Source: Gnetum montanum (Eukaryota; Streptophyta; Gnetopsida; Gnetales; Gnetaceae). From it: a DNA stretch of 64,000 bases. Shown one piece after another: positions 1 through 11,299 of this stretch. How positions within the stretch are numbered: position 1 is the stretch's first letter; every line of letters starts with the position of its first letter. The notes below the pieces were generated by a model. It saw only the letters and a list, made by a program, of their open reading frames with translations. It had not been told where the DNA came from and did not search any database. The stretch is from positions 379,369 through 443,368 of the forward strand of contig MNCI01001300.1 in assembly GCA_015680685.1 (NCBI GenBank). Reading direction: 5' to 3'. A program made the translations under genes and the position numbers.

Positions 1-1900
1 AATAAGCATTCTACCATATGAATGAACTTAGGGCCAAAACCCAATTTAGCCATGGTTTGGATAATGAAGTCCCACTTAATGTTATCATAGGCTTTAGCGT
101 AGTCAAGCTTCATCAGGAGGATATCCTGACCCTCATCCTCGGCCCACTTAAGGCCTTCCCAAGTAGCCACCACGTTATTTAATATGCATCTTCCTGGAAC
201 AAAGCCAGTCTGCTAGGGGGAAATAATAAGGGCAAGGATTTTCTTTAATCGCAAAGCCAAGCATTTCTCCCAAATTTGTAAACCACATTTAGTAAGGTGA
301 TAGGTCGCCAATTGGAGATACAAGTAGGATCTCCTGATTTAGGGAGAAGACAAATAATCCCTTGGTTTAAGATTGGTCCCAAAGAACTAGTAAGTGTAGC
401 CTCTTTGATAACATGGAAGAGGTTAGAACCTACGAGATCCCAATGCTTTTGGAAAAATTTGACTGGAAACCCATCATAACCAGGGGCTTTCCTGGGGCTT
501 AGGTTAAAGCAAGCCTGTTGAAGCTCAACTGGAGTAATATCGGTTTCTAAAATTGTCAGCATAGAAGAATTAACCAGTTTAGGATAATTTATAGTGGCTG
601 CCATGAAGGATGCGAGATCCATAGGAGTAGTGATGAATAAGGCCTCAAAGTGTTCCTTAAGATGAGAGAGAAGACTATTTTGGTTAGTGATAATGGAACC
701 ATTTATGGAGAGCTTATCTAAAGAGGGAGAAGGGGAGGACTGGTTAAGGTACTTAAAGAATTCCTTACAGTGCTCATCCTGAATGTTTAGCCAATTGAGT
801 CGGCTTTTAATCAAGGCACCTTGTGCCTTATATACTTCCCAATGTTGAAAGGCAATACGGGCTCTAGCAAGCTCCCCTTGAAGGTGACTATTGAAAGGAT
901 CATCAGTTAGTTTGGTCGTAAGGTGCTCAATGGTAGACCATATGTTGGTGTACTCTTGCCGAGAATGAGAGGCAACTTCCTTACCATAATGACGAGCGAG
1001 ATTCCTAACTCTACTAGTAGTTCGAAGCCACCAGTGGATCCAACCCTTTGGACCTAAGGGTCTTGGTTCAGTGTTCCAAAGGCTAGAAAGAAGTTGTTAG
1101 GCGGAAGGAGAAGAGAAACATTGACTATGTAGCCTAAAGAGATGATAATTCTGTTATTGGTGATCATTATGGATCTGCATATATAAAGTAATAGGGAAAT
1201 GATCAGATAAGGTTGCGTGTTGGTGGACTTTAGTATTAGAAAGGGTTTGCCAAAAAGAAAGGGTGGAAAAGTAATACCTATCTAACCGACTATAAATGCG
1301 AGCCTGCCCCTTACAAAGATTGTTCCAAGTGAAGCTATTTAGAGAGCCACTTGTAGTGTCTGTGATGCTGTCCAAAAGATAGAAACGTTTCTTAAAATTT
1401 GATCAGGCTTGAAATTCGTGATGCAGAAGTTGAGAGAAAACACCCCCAAGCTTATCGTGAGGGAATTCCATCATGTTAAAATCACCACCAAATATCCAAG
1501 GAATAGAAGGGAGGCTATGAGTGAGTTCATGCCACAATCGGGCTCGTTCAGTAGAGTCATTGGGGGCATAAATAGAACAAACTCTGAAGGGACCATGTGA
1601 GGAGGAGAAAATAGCCCAAGCCACTCGGTGACCTAAATTGGACCCATGCTGAAGGAGTTTGTCTTTCCAATAGGTTGGATAAAGAATGGCTGCTCCACCT
1701 TTCCCACACTCATGAGAAGTAGTTAGAACAGAAGAATGGGGAAGAAACCAGTGGGCTAAAAGAGATAATTGTTCGACTGAAATCTTGATTTCTTGGAGGA
1801 GGAAATCCAAAGTGAGATTTAGGCTAGAGAGAAAGTTGCTGGCTCATTTGCGATGAAGCCTATCAGTTGGGCCTCAGACATTCCAAGATAGGAGGTTCAT
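1..1900 (-). pseudogene. L1 ORF2: APE endonuclease and reverse transcriptase, partial
   Basis: ORF2 proteins nick the target DNA and prime reverse transcription from it. The start is ATG at 1898-1900, giving MNLLSWNV, the usual opening of plant L1 ORF2. The endonuclease follows: QEIKIS (catalytic Glu) at about 1785, GGDFNMMEF at about 1460, SRLDRYYFS at about 1280 and SDHFPI at about 1200, so the key acidic residues and the Asp-His pair are kept. The RT begins in 814-245 with RKAPGYDGFP and ISNWRPITLLNVVYK. After a frameshift near 250-300 it continues to the edge with QTGFVPGRCILNN and KLDYAKAYD. The YADD box, RNase H and 3' UTR would lie left of the window. In-frame stops (about codons 9 and 19) and frameshifts make it inactive. 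Confidence 0.9.
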
Positions 1901-3144
1901 GGAGAAGCTCTAGATGTTATGAGTGACAGGGAAGTAGAAGGATCGGGGTTAGGAATGTCAGTTGTCATAGTAGTAAAAAGAATTGCAAAGGAGTTGCTTG
2001 TATTAACAGGTAAAGTTGGGTTAGTTTTGGGCAAAGGAGAGGAAGGAGGAGTAGTGGTTTTAGATGCTTTGGCCCTTTTCCTTCCCCCTACTATGACAAA
2101 CTCATCACGTAAAAGTGAATCTTGGATTGATTGTGAGTGGATGATTGGTGCCTTGGACCTAGCCTTACTGAGAGAATAGGATTGGGAGACTCTTGCCTTG
2201 AAGGGAGTAGATGAGGAAGAAAGGTGTGAAGCATTATTAGAAGTAGAACCGAACTTAATAGGAGCAATTGGTGGATTAGGTTGAGGAGTGACTACAGAAC
2301 TGGATTTGGGAGGATTGGTTTGAGATTTTTTCTTAGCTAGAAAGGGATAGTTAGAAATGTGGTGCTCTGCATGATGGCAGTAGCTACAAGAGTTAGGAAG
2401 ATAAAAATAGTCTACCTTTTGAGTAAAAACTTTTCCTCTAGCTCCTAAGGTTAAAGAGGTTTTCTTTTGGGAAATGTCTAGTTCGATACAGTAGCAACGA
2501 AAGTGAGCCCTGTTAACCTCAATTCCGTGGTTGAAGATGACTCGACCTAAGGCGCTAACTATGTCTTGCTCAACAGGTGAAAAAATTAAAGGAAGATTAG
2601 GGAGCTCTACATAACAAGGGATAATATTAAAGGTTGGGTCGTTGACATTGAAATCAAATTTCCAGGCGTGGGCAATAAGTGTAGCATTACGAGCAGGAAA
2701 AATTTGAAGAGAGAGAGCTTTCTCGATGTGAGAAGCCTCAGAAAGTTCAGCAAGGACAAAATTACGAGCATAGTATCAAGCGTGTAAGACTTGTATTCCG
2801 TGGGCTTGTCAAATATTTTTAATATGCAAATTAATGCTTAATGATCGAGGTAGATAACCTACTATTTGAAAAAAAATAAAGTGTGCAGAAAAATCTTGAG
2901 AAATAGATTCAAAAATATCTTCAGGTAAAAGAAAATCCAAAGATTCTGAGTTGGGAGAACTTCCCTGAGGTGAAGAAGCAGCAGCCGCTGAAGATTCGTC
3001 CATATCCTTACATGAAAGGAGCTTGACGTCCATTGAAACTGGCTCAACGCCGGTAATAACGCAGTGGCAGCCCTGGCACAACCCGCAGCAATAGCATGAA
3101 TGAGCCATATTATGAAGCTTTGGGAGAGAATCATAGAGTAGCAT
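1897..3144 (-). pseudogene. L1 ORF1 (RNA-binding, DUF4283/zinc-knuckle type)
   Basis: In plant L1 elements ORF1 encodes the RNA-binding protein of the ribonucleoprotein particle. The frame runs about 415 codons from a Cys-rich N-terminus (HSCYCCGLCQGCHC) to a TGA at 1897-1899, with in-frame stops only at about 2809-2811 and 2776. The middle holds a DUF4283-like block, including YVELPNLPLIFSP near 2600. At about 2350-2400 comes a zinc-knuckle remnant, CSYCHHAEHHISNYP, in which the last Cys of CX2CX4HX4C is Tyr. The C-terminal third is Ser/Pro/Lys-rich. The TGA overlaps the ATG of ORF2 in the string ATGA. The first ATG at about 3144 is only a likely start. Confidence 0.8.
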
Positions 3145-3169
3145 CTCAAACCTAAGTCAATAATATCAA

Positions 3170-4345
3170 AAAATCAATTTGGATTTATGCCAAGGAGATC
3201 TACTATAGATGTTATTTCTTAATACTACAATTAATGGAGAAATTCAAAAAACATAGAAAAAAATCTACAATTGATCTTTATTGACTTAGAAAAAGCATAT
3301 GATAGAGTGCCCAAAGATATTATTTGGTAGGCCTTGCAAAGGAAAAACATCTATGATAAATCTACTCAAGTGATTCAAGATATGTATGAAGGAGCTACCA
3401 CTAAAATTAGAACTGCTTATGGAACATCATCTAATCTTCTTGTCACATTAGATCTACATCAAGGGTCTATGCTTAGCCTATACTTACTTGTCATTATTGT
3501 GAATGAATTAACAAAGGAAATACAAGATGAAAGTCTTTGGTGTGTGCTATTTGTAGATGATATTGTGTTACTAGATATAGCTTAAAAAATATTACTTCTA
3601 AAATGGAGAAGTAGAGACATGTTCTAGAATTAAAAGGCTTAAAAATTAGCAAAAGTAAGACAAAATATATCAAATGTGTTTTTAATAACATCAATAGTAG
3701 TGAAATAGAAGTAATAATTTAAGGATAAAAGGTCCCTCACTACAAAAAGTTCCACTACCTAGGACCAATCCTCCAATCAGATGGTAAAATTGATAAAGAT
3801 ACAAGAAATAAAATTGAGGTAGGATGATCAAAATAGAGATAGGCTAGTGGTGTTCAATGTGATAAAAGGATACCAATAAAACTAAAGGGAAAATTTTACA
3901 AGATAGCAATTAGGTCTTCAATCTTATATGGTGCTAAATGTTGAATAGTACAAAAGAAGCATGGACAACAAATCAATGTAGAAATAATGCAAATGCTTCG
4001 ATGGATTTAAAATATTTCTAGAAGAGATAAACTACATAATATAGACATTACAGGAATACCTGGAGTAGCTTGTATTTTGGATAATATACAAGAATGGTAG
4101 GTTTGATGGTTTGAACATGAGCAAAGAAGATTAGACAATGAACCTATAAAAAAATGTTACTACATTACTATTCTAGGAAAGCTACTAAAAGGAAGACCAA
4201 AGAAGACATGAGGAAAAACAATTAAAGATGATTTAAAGAAACTACAAATAAACAACTATCTAGCTTTTCATAAAGGTGAATGATGAAAAAGAACTCATGT
4301 AGTTGACCCATTTGTTAGGATAAGGCTAAGTTGATGATGATGAAT
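3170..4345 (+). mobile_element. RTE-clade LINE, 5'-truncated, RT domain and 3' end
   Basis: Reverse transcriptase remnant of a plant RTE-type non-LTR retrotransposon. The reading runs QFGFMPRRST (about 3175), LIFIDLEKAYDRVPKDIIW (about 3270-3330), IQDMYEGATTKIRTAYG, DLHQGSMLSLYL and LFVDDIVLLD (about 3550-3575), where VDD is the RT active site. The connection region follows, including YHYLGPILQSDGKI-like sequence near 3760 and KLKGKFYKIAIRSSILYG. The 3' end reads HVVDPFVRIRL and runs into a short GATGAT-rich tail at about 4330-4345, typical of RTE elements. Everything upstream of the RT palm is missing, and there the sequence abuts the 5' end of the oppositely oriented L1. Several stops and frameshifts are present. 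Confidence 0.85.
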
Positions 4346-4639
4346 CTGATGATTGAAATTGTTTTACTAAGGAAAATCTAGTTTTAGCCTTGATTTTTTA
4401 TCAATATTTTAGTTATTGCTAGTGATAGGTGGCTCAAGTAGTTAGCTCATTATTTTCTTAAATAAGAGGTTGCTAGTTTAAGTCAAGCTTATTCATTATT
4501 ATATTTTTATATAATTCTTATAATTTTCCTTATGTATCCTTTTGGCTATATGTCTTGGGGTGCACCTATAGTTCAAATTATGTAGGTTTCATGCTCATCC
4601 ACCACATGGGGTCCCAACCTAATAGTAAAAATAAAAAAA
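4346..4639. other. Non-coding, no feature recognised
   Basis: AT-rich sequence downstream of the RTE 3' tail. It includes a short A-rich tract (AAATAAAAAAAATAAAAAAA) near 4630. No open frame or repeat that I can support. Confidence 0.6.
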
Positions 4640-5705
4640 ATAAAAAAATCCTTAATTATTAAATATTGAGAAAAGGGGTATCCTAAAGTTACAACATAAG
4701 TTTTGCACTTCAATTGAAAATTTTTGACACTATAAAATTCCAATCTTATTTACGACATGGATTGGTAAGGATTCCTCTTATCAAACTTAGAAAACAACCT
4801 TAGTTTAAGGAAAGCTCCAAGCTAGGTTGAAATAAGAAACATAAGCACTCTATTACTTAGAATGTAATGATAACGAAAATATAAGATACAATGGATTAAT
4901 ATTTATATTTTAGTTTTTAATAAATAATGGAAACTATAAATAAAATTTTTTTATTAGATCCAAGAAATAACAAAGGATTTGTTGGAAAATTATAAAGCCT
5001 CAACATATAGTTGAAGAAAGTTGAAAATATCATTGATATAATAGTAAAAATAAAAAAAGCTTTGATGGTTAAAGATTGTGAAAAGGGGTATCTTGAAGCT
5101 ACATCTTAAATTTGGCACTTTAATTAAAAAGGTTTTTATGCTCAACTTATATTTGAAATTCCAAGCTAGGTTATAGTATAGGTTGACAAAGATTCCTATT
5201 ACCAAACTAAGAAAACAACCTTAGTTCAAGGTAAGGTCCATATTATACTATTTGAAACAAGAAACAAATATACTTCTATTACTTAGAATATAATGGTGAA
5301 TTAAATACAAGGTATAAGACTTATAAGCCTAATGACTTTAAAGCAATGTCTTCAACTTTTTCTTTAAGCTTTTATCTTCACTTTTTCTAGTTTTCTTAGC
5401 TCTTATAATGTTTTCTTCAATCTCATGCTTGGTTAACCTTTATGCTCAAGTTTTATTTAAAATTCTAAGCCTAGTTATAACATGGGCTGGCAAGGATTCC
5501 TCTTACCAAACTAAGAAAACAACCTTAGTTCAAGACAAGCTCTAACCTATATTGCTTGAAACAAGTAATAGAAACATTCTTTTACATATAATATAATAAT
5601 AAAGAAAATACAAGATACAATGGACTAAGATTTACAAGTCGAATTACATTAAAGTGATGTCTTCAACCTTTTCTTTAAGCTTTTATCTTCACTTCATGCA
5701 TTTTT
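4640..5705. repeat. Diverged tandem repeat, about three copies
   Basis: Three non-identical copies of a 300-420 bp segment can be aligned by the string AAGGATTCCTCTTACCAAACT, present in variant form at about 4767, 5188 and 5492. Each copy is followed by AAACAACCTTAGTTCAAG and, about 90 bp later, by a stretch resembling ATACAAGATACAATGGA. The last two copies also share the block GATGTCTTCAACCTTTTCTT at about 5345 and 5655. No coding potential is seen. It could be the internal repeat of an unrecognised LTR or an old satellite fragment. Confidence 0.7.
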
Positions 5706-6460
5706 TAAATTCTTTTATTTTAGTTCCATACTTGGTTAACCTCTCGAATTAGGTTTTCTTAACATACCAAATTATAACTATTGGTGATATTACTTTATGG
5801 AATTATAATTAGGTTGCAACCTATAGTTGTCTAATAGTTAACCTTTACCAAAAATTTCAAAAAGTTTCATGTTTCTTAGTGCATATAAAATATGATCCAC
5901 ACTCTACTAATATTTGTGTATGATAACATTGAAACTCATACTATGCTTGCAATTTGACTTTCCATCAAAATCTTGAGATGGAAGTATCCTTGATGTGGTT
6001 AAAGTACAACCTACACCTAAGGGTACGTATAGTCATCTAATTTTGGTTCTAGCACTATAACCTATACTTAGTTAACAACTAACTACAATTGGAGTGCTAA
6101 TCACACCTTGTCCATAGTAAGGTTGATATACAAATTATAACAATAAAATAACCTCAAGATTGATGATGACTAGGTTGTGACTAGCAACTTGCCAATCCTT
6201 CTAGATTGTGATTAGACTACAATTGTTAATTAACTTGTAATCTAGATTTTAATATAATTCACACAACATAAGTGCTTCAAATCAAAGTCTAAACAACCTC
6301 AAAAATTCTTAAGATTCAATAAAAATATTTAAAAAATATAATTAAGTTAAGAGGGATGAGAAGTTGTTCCTATGGTAGACCTTCCATTCTTCAAAAGATA
6401 ATTAATGGATACATTTAGGCTAGGCTTAAAATTGGAAATAAATAAAGATCTTGCACTTTG
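5706..6460. other. Non-coding, no feature recognised
   Basis: AT-rich sequence without a credible open frame. Its right part could belong to the 5' LTR of gypsy element A, which ends at 6667, but I could not find the start of that LTR. Confidence 0.5.
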
Positions 6461-6535
6461 TAGATGTGAATGAAAAAAAAGAACTCATGTAGATAACCCC
6501 ATTTTGTTTGGACAAGGATAGAACAATGATGATCT
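6461..6535 (+). mobile_element. RTE 3'-end fragment
   Basis: This short segment repeats the terminal part of the RTE at 4268-4345. It has GTGAATGA, an A-run, GAACTCATGTAG, a degraded 'ATTTGTTNGGA' string and a GATGAT tail in the same order. It is either a severely 5'-truncated RTE insertion or a piece carried along by another rearrangement. Confidence 0.6.
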
Positions 6536-6539
6536 AAGC

Positions 6540-6667
6540 TATGCTTAAGCTTCCATTCATTTAATTTAGACTCATGGATTTATACAACAACTTTTGAATT
6601 CTAGTCAATTTAGCTCATTTTGTACAAGGTTGTTGTGAGTCTAATTACAATGATTCTCATTGCAACA
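6540..6667 (+). repeat. End of 5' LTR of gypsy element A (partial)
   Basis: The sequence ending TTGCAACA at 6667 lies six bases before a PBS, the same spacing as in element B. A related stretch lies at about 48,625-48,722: both contain a variant of TAGCTCATTTTGTACAAGG (about 6610 and 48,665) with matching flanks. That fits the two LTR ends of one old element. The 5' start of the LTR was not found. Confidence 0.4.
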
Positions 6668-6673
6668 TCTTTT

Positions 6674-6690
6674 TGGTGCTACAAGGATGG
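6674..6690 (+). promoter_or_regulatory. Primer-binding site of element A
   Basis: TGGTGCTACAAGG sits six bases after the LTR end. Near-identical sites precede gag in elements B (36,186) and C (53,154). This is where a host tRNA 3' end would anneal to prime minus-strand synthesis; I cannot name the tRNA with confidence. Confidence 0.6.
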
Positions 6691-7189
6691 CCAATTCAAT
6701 AGAAACTAGGATTTGTTTCTGTGTTGCTTCATAACTTTTTATGTCACATCAATACCTATTATAAAAGTGATGTTTTATCTCAACATATCTTTTTCTTGAT
6801 GTCTCTTATGAGCCTTAGACCTCTTTTTTAGAAAATCAAACAATTCGTAACAACCATATACATCTCTATGAGCATGAAAAGACCATTTCATGTCATGACA
6901 TCATCATCAAGCTTTTATTTCTTTAAACTTCAATGGCTTATTGACGTGAGCTAAAATGAGGGATTATCTAAAGGTTTAAGCTAGAGAGGCTATAAGATAG
7001 CTTTTACTAAAAGGAAACTTGGTAATGTGCATTTTCCAGAAATGTTGATACTGATGCTGCAATATAGAACCACCAATATGATCTACCTTCTTTTTTTTTT
7101 CTTGTTCCAAATAATCCATTTGAGCTTGATTCTAGTGAAGCAAAAGAAATTGTTGAGTTCATCATGAAGCCAAAAACAAAATCCAGGAA

Positions 7190-8850
7190 AAGATTTATTT
7201 GCAAATAGAAGCTAGAATGAAGGACATCATGGAACAACCTCTTAATTCCAACATCGCGATTAGGGGGAAAAGGGAAAGCATAGTCTTAGACTCTAATGTT
7301 CATTTAACGAATGAAGATGAAGAAAACCAATTGAGGATACAAATAGATCTAATCTTTTGTCACACCACATATATAATATTAATATTATTGTTATGCATGC
7401 TTACTTGCCTAGACCTATCTCCCTTAACATGAATCAACCTAGCCCTAGCCTCCTAGTTAGATCTATTCCTCTACCCTATAATCTCTTTTCTCCTAATGAT
7501 ACTAGTAATCTACATTCTTTCTTTTAATCCCCAAACCCACTTTCTAGATCATCATATTTTATTCCTTAGTCTTAGTCCACTATTTCATCATTCTCTTTCA
7601 TTTCAATTTCTATGGCTATCACTGCCCCTTTATTAAATACTTTTTAACCTAATTGCATGCAACCTTCCCCTTTACATCTTGCTCATCTCATTTTACTTAG
7701 CTTGCCCATCTTAACAACACATGGATTTGCCATGTATATGCATCCTACTCTAATTGTTTCACTTGTGACTATAGTCCAACTTAAGCCACATCCTCATGGA
7801 ACTAACCCACAACCCTTAGCGTTACTTAATGATGTCATGACCTACCTTTAGAGTAACAAAGATAAAATAGAAAAGGTTTTGGCCCTGCAAGATGGCTCCC
7901 CCATCTCTTTAGATCAAGTTCTTAATTATCCTATTAGTTCATATATGTCCATGCCTATTCTTCTTAAGGGAATCTCATTGCCAACATTCACTAAGTACAA
8001 TGGAGAAATGGGTGACCCTATGAATCATATAGTTACCTTCAGGAATGAATGTCTATTTCTTATCCTCTATTCTCACATTATTCTTGGGATGCTCCAATTT
8101 AGTATCTAGAAGGACACTCAAATGGTAAATGTCTTTGGTGAATGGTTTGAATACCTTCTTGAAATAATTGTTAGTTGTTTTTATTGAGGGCTTTTAAGTT
8201 CAATGTAGTTCAAAGTAGTAATGTGATATCATTTGTGGCTATTAAGCAAGCCCTTAATAAGCCTATTGATAAATTTATATCTTGGTGGATAGTATCTTCT
8301 ATGAAATTATTTTATCACTTGAAGGAATTCCACCTTCAAGATATCTCTGAAGTTGCATTAATTGACTACGTTCAAAAGAAGATGACCTATCCCAAACCTC
8401 ATTTTCTAAATGATGCTTTCCTAGCTACCAAATGTATTGAAGAAGTTATAGTTTAGCATCGTGACTAGGAATTCCTATCAATTCAAAATAAAGTTAATAA
8501 AGATAGAATGTAGAATCCAAAGGAATAGGGATTAATACACTAAATTACCTAGGAGATATTTCTTGCTCCTTAACAACCTCCTTAGAGATGGCCACTTAAG
8601 GAGGAAGTAGGTGTCTAATCAAATGAGGGTGTGGTATTGTCAAATTCAATTGATAGTTATGGACCTTTCTCAAAGGTAACAAGAGGATCCTAAGGTTCCA
8701 AAATGATATGATTATAGAAAGTATTATTAATGCCATGAGACTATTAGGCATGATAGAAACAACTATAGGAATTTGAACGATGATATTCATGACCTTATAG
8801 ACAAAAGTAAGATAGTGGTTAAAATTAAACCATTAATAATGTATCCAAAT
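7190..8850 (+). pseudogene. gag of gypsy element A
   Basis: Gag forms the virus-like particle. A Pro/Ser-rich N-terminal part (7440-7850) leads into the conserved gag segment. That reads KGISLPTFTKYNGEMGDPMN and HIVTFRNECLF at about 7965-8060, then KQALNKPIDKFISWWIVSS and the C-terminal part at about 8240-8450. Matching segments are seen in B (37,690-38,190) and C (about 54,410-54,527 and 61,572-61,960). At about 8700-8800 a decayed zinc-finger region, CHETIRHDRNN, is followed by DDIHDLIDKSKIVV, the linker usual for this group. Stops and frameshifts occur every 60-100 codons. Confidence 0.75.
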
Positions 8851-9529
8851 AACTAGCAATTAGAAGTGTTTAAAGATCCTTTGAAAACTAAAAATATCAT
8901 CTTTTCTCCTCACCCAGGAAAGAATGCTCATCATTCTCCACTAAAAGAGTTGTATTTTACTCGTAGGTTTAACAACATAGATTATAGGCAACAATCAATA
9001 CTATCTAAGAAACCTTATGTGATTTTTTGGTTTGATTATATAAACCTTGTGTCATTATATTGTAAATATTCACAAGCTTTATATTGTAGAAATTCCACTA
9101 AAGATAAACAAGCCTTTCATCCATCTACTCATTCATCTATAAGATCATATCACATCACCTCTATACCTCATTATTATCCCTTAAATTCATGATTGCCAAA
9201 ATTGAAACTTAGACTTCACTAACCATTCTGTCCCTTGTATTTGCACCATGTGCCATACTATCTTCTTAATCATGAATCACATCTTCTCAAACTATGTCAT
9301 AATTACTAATATAGTCCTTTTCATCCTTCCAAGTGAATGTTCTTACTCGTAGCCATTAGACCAATGAACCTCAATAGGACAAAGGAAAAGAAAAGATCAT
9401 TGATATGCCTAAATAGCATTCTAAGGCCCAGAAAAAGATCTCTTTCCAACAATGATAAGAACTTGCAAATTTAAATAGTTTTCCTCCTACATCCAATTCT
9501 AGACAACTAGTTATAATTGCACTTGATCT

Positions 9530-9971
9530 GCAACCATTTCAATTAGTTGATAGCAAAGTTCTACAACAAATGACTAAAATTATTCATTCCAAAAGGATAA
9601 ATCTATCTTTATATGATCTTGTTACAACTTCTATTGAATATTTGGTGGCTTTGTATGATGTTCATAAAATGATTATGGTTCCAAGTGATATTCTTGTCTA
9701 GACTGAGGCTATTTTGTCCTTCCTCCAAGTCCCTTATTAGAACTTAGATAACCTAAACTTCCATGGTGAGAATATTAAGACAAGATTAAAAAATCGTACA
9801 AATTTGCTAGCTATTTACATATATAAGAATCAAAGCGTCATCTAATATTATTATACCATTGATACATATTGATGACAACATGGAGTCTAACATGACCACT
9901 TAGACTGTTATCAAATGATTTGATCTTCATGATTAGATAACGTTTAATGAAACTTATACATTGAAATTTCC
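9530..9971 (+). pseudogene. Linker and aspartic protease of element A
   Basis: Retropepsin remnant that would cleave the Gag-Pol polyprotein. The linker reads NLSLYDLVTTS at about 9600, equal to MSLYDLVMTS in B. The protease core reads IHIDDNMESNM at about 9868 and aligns with VHVDDGAATNV of B, so the catalytic Asp is kept but the following Gly is Asn. Homology stops near 9971, before the Ile-Leu-Gly motif. At that point the RNase H of copia element F starts on the other strand, so the protease is cut off. Confidence 0.65.
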
Positions 9972-9974
9972 TTG

Positions 9975-11290
9975 AGTGTTTCTTTCATCCATTAAAGTTA
10001 AGCAGAATAGCTTCTAGATGAAATATATTTGGTTTCTGCCATAAAAAGTGTTGTGGAAGTTTGCTTTTTTGGTTGTCCAAGAGATAATGCTTTTACCTAG
10101 GAAAAAGAAATTTCTAGTTGTGCTTTGATGGTTATCAGAACAACCTGCCCAATTTGCATCACAATATCTAGCAAGATCAAGTGGAGAATCCTTTGGATAT
10201 CAAAGGATCCAATTAGTTGTACCTATTAAATAATAAAAAATTCATTTAACATCTTTATATGGGATTCTCTTGGGTTGGTTTGATATCTCACACAAATTCC
10301 TACACCTAATGCTATGTCAACTCTACTAGCAGTTAAATAAAGTAGGTTACCTATCATACCTTCATAAAGCTTGTGATCAATAAGTTTTTCTTGATCATCT
10401 TTGGTGAGCTTGAAATTGGCTACCATGGGAGTGCTCTTTACCTTAACTTATTCTAGTTTGAATTTGAGTATAAGATCTTTGACATCTTTGATTTGACAAA
10501 TGAAGGTTCCATCTTTTGTTTGATTGATTTGAAAGCCAAGAAAGTTATTAAGATCTTCCATCATGCTCATTTCAAATTCTGATTGCATCAATTCTAAAAA
10601 CTACTTGCATAGAATTTCATTAGTGGTGCCAAAAATAATATCATCAACATAGATTTGATCTATAAGTAGATCATTTCCTTCTCTTTTGAGAAATAAAGTG
10701 ACATCATCCTTACCTCTTTCGAAGCCATTGGATGTAAGGTGTTGGTAAATTCTTTAGTATTAAGCTCTAGGAGCTTGTTTAAGCCCATAGAGAGCCTTCT
10801 TGAGCCTATAAACATGATTAAGATTGATGGGATATACAAAACCTTTAGGTTGTTCAACATATACCTCTTCTTGTATGGTCCTATTTAGAAAAGCACTTTT
10901 CACATCCATTTGATATAGCTTGATATTTTTAATACTAACACATGCTAAAAGAAGTCTAATAGATTCAAATCTAGCAACGACAGTAAAAGTTTCATCAAAA
11001 TCAATTTCTTCTTATTTATTGTAGCCTTTTGTAACTAATCTAGCTTTATTTTTAATAATATTTTCATTTTCATCAATTTTATTTCTAAAGATCCATTTTG
11101 TCCCAATAATTGGTTTATGGTATAGTTTTGTTGTTAATTCCCACACATCATTCCTAGTGAATTAATTTAGTTCATCTTGCATAGTGAAAATGCAACCTTC
11201 TTCTCCTTCTGCTTCTTTGAAGTTTTTGGGCTCTACTTGTGAAAGATATGCTAAATAGGCACAAATTTCCTTAGTTTGTCTTCTAGTGTG
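9975..11290 (-). pseudogene. Reverse transcriptase and RNase H of copia element F
   Basis: Read on the minus strand: GTKWIFRNKIDENENIIKNK at about 11,110-11,050, KLYQMDVKSAFLNRTIQEEV (first catalytic Asp) at about 10,910, KKALYGLKQAPRA at about 10,760 and IYVDDIIFGTTNEIL (active site YVDD) at about 10,650-10,610. The end of the RT reads GMIGNLLYLTASRVDIALGV. RNase H follows with LARYCDANWAGC at about 10,160 and KYISSRSYSA and WMKETLKEISMYKF at about 10,020-9,975, where homology ends. RNase H is thus short of its C-terminal part. Few stops are present, but several frames are needed. Confidence 0.88.
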
Positions 11291-11299
11291 AATTCCATC

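Larger units (their letters stand above)
1..3165 (-). mobile_element. L1-type LINE, 3' part beyond left edge
   Basis: Non-LTR retrotransposon read on the minus strand. ORF1 (about 3144 to 1897) is followed by ORF2 (1900 to beyond position 1). The order DUF4283-like region, zinc knuckle, APE endonuclease, reverse transcriptase is that of plant L1 elements. It is one of the better preserved elements here: ORF1 has only two in-frame stops and the endonuclease keeps its motifs. The 5' end is placed near 3150-3170 because an RTE reverse transcriptase on the other strand begins at about 3170. The 3' end, poly(A) tail and target-site duplication lie outside the window. Confidence 0.9.
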
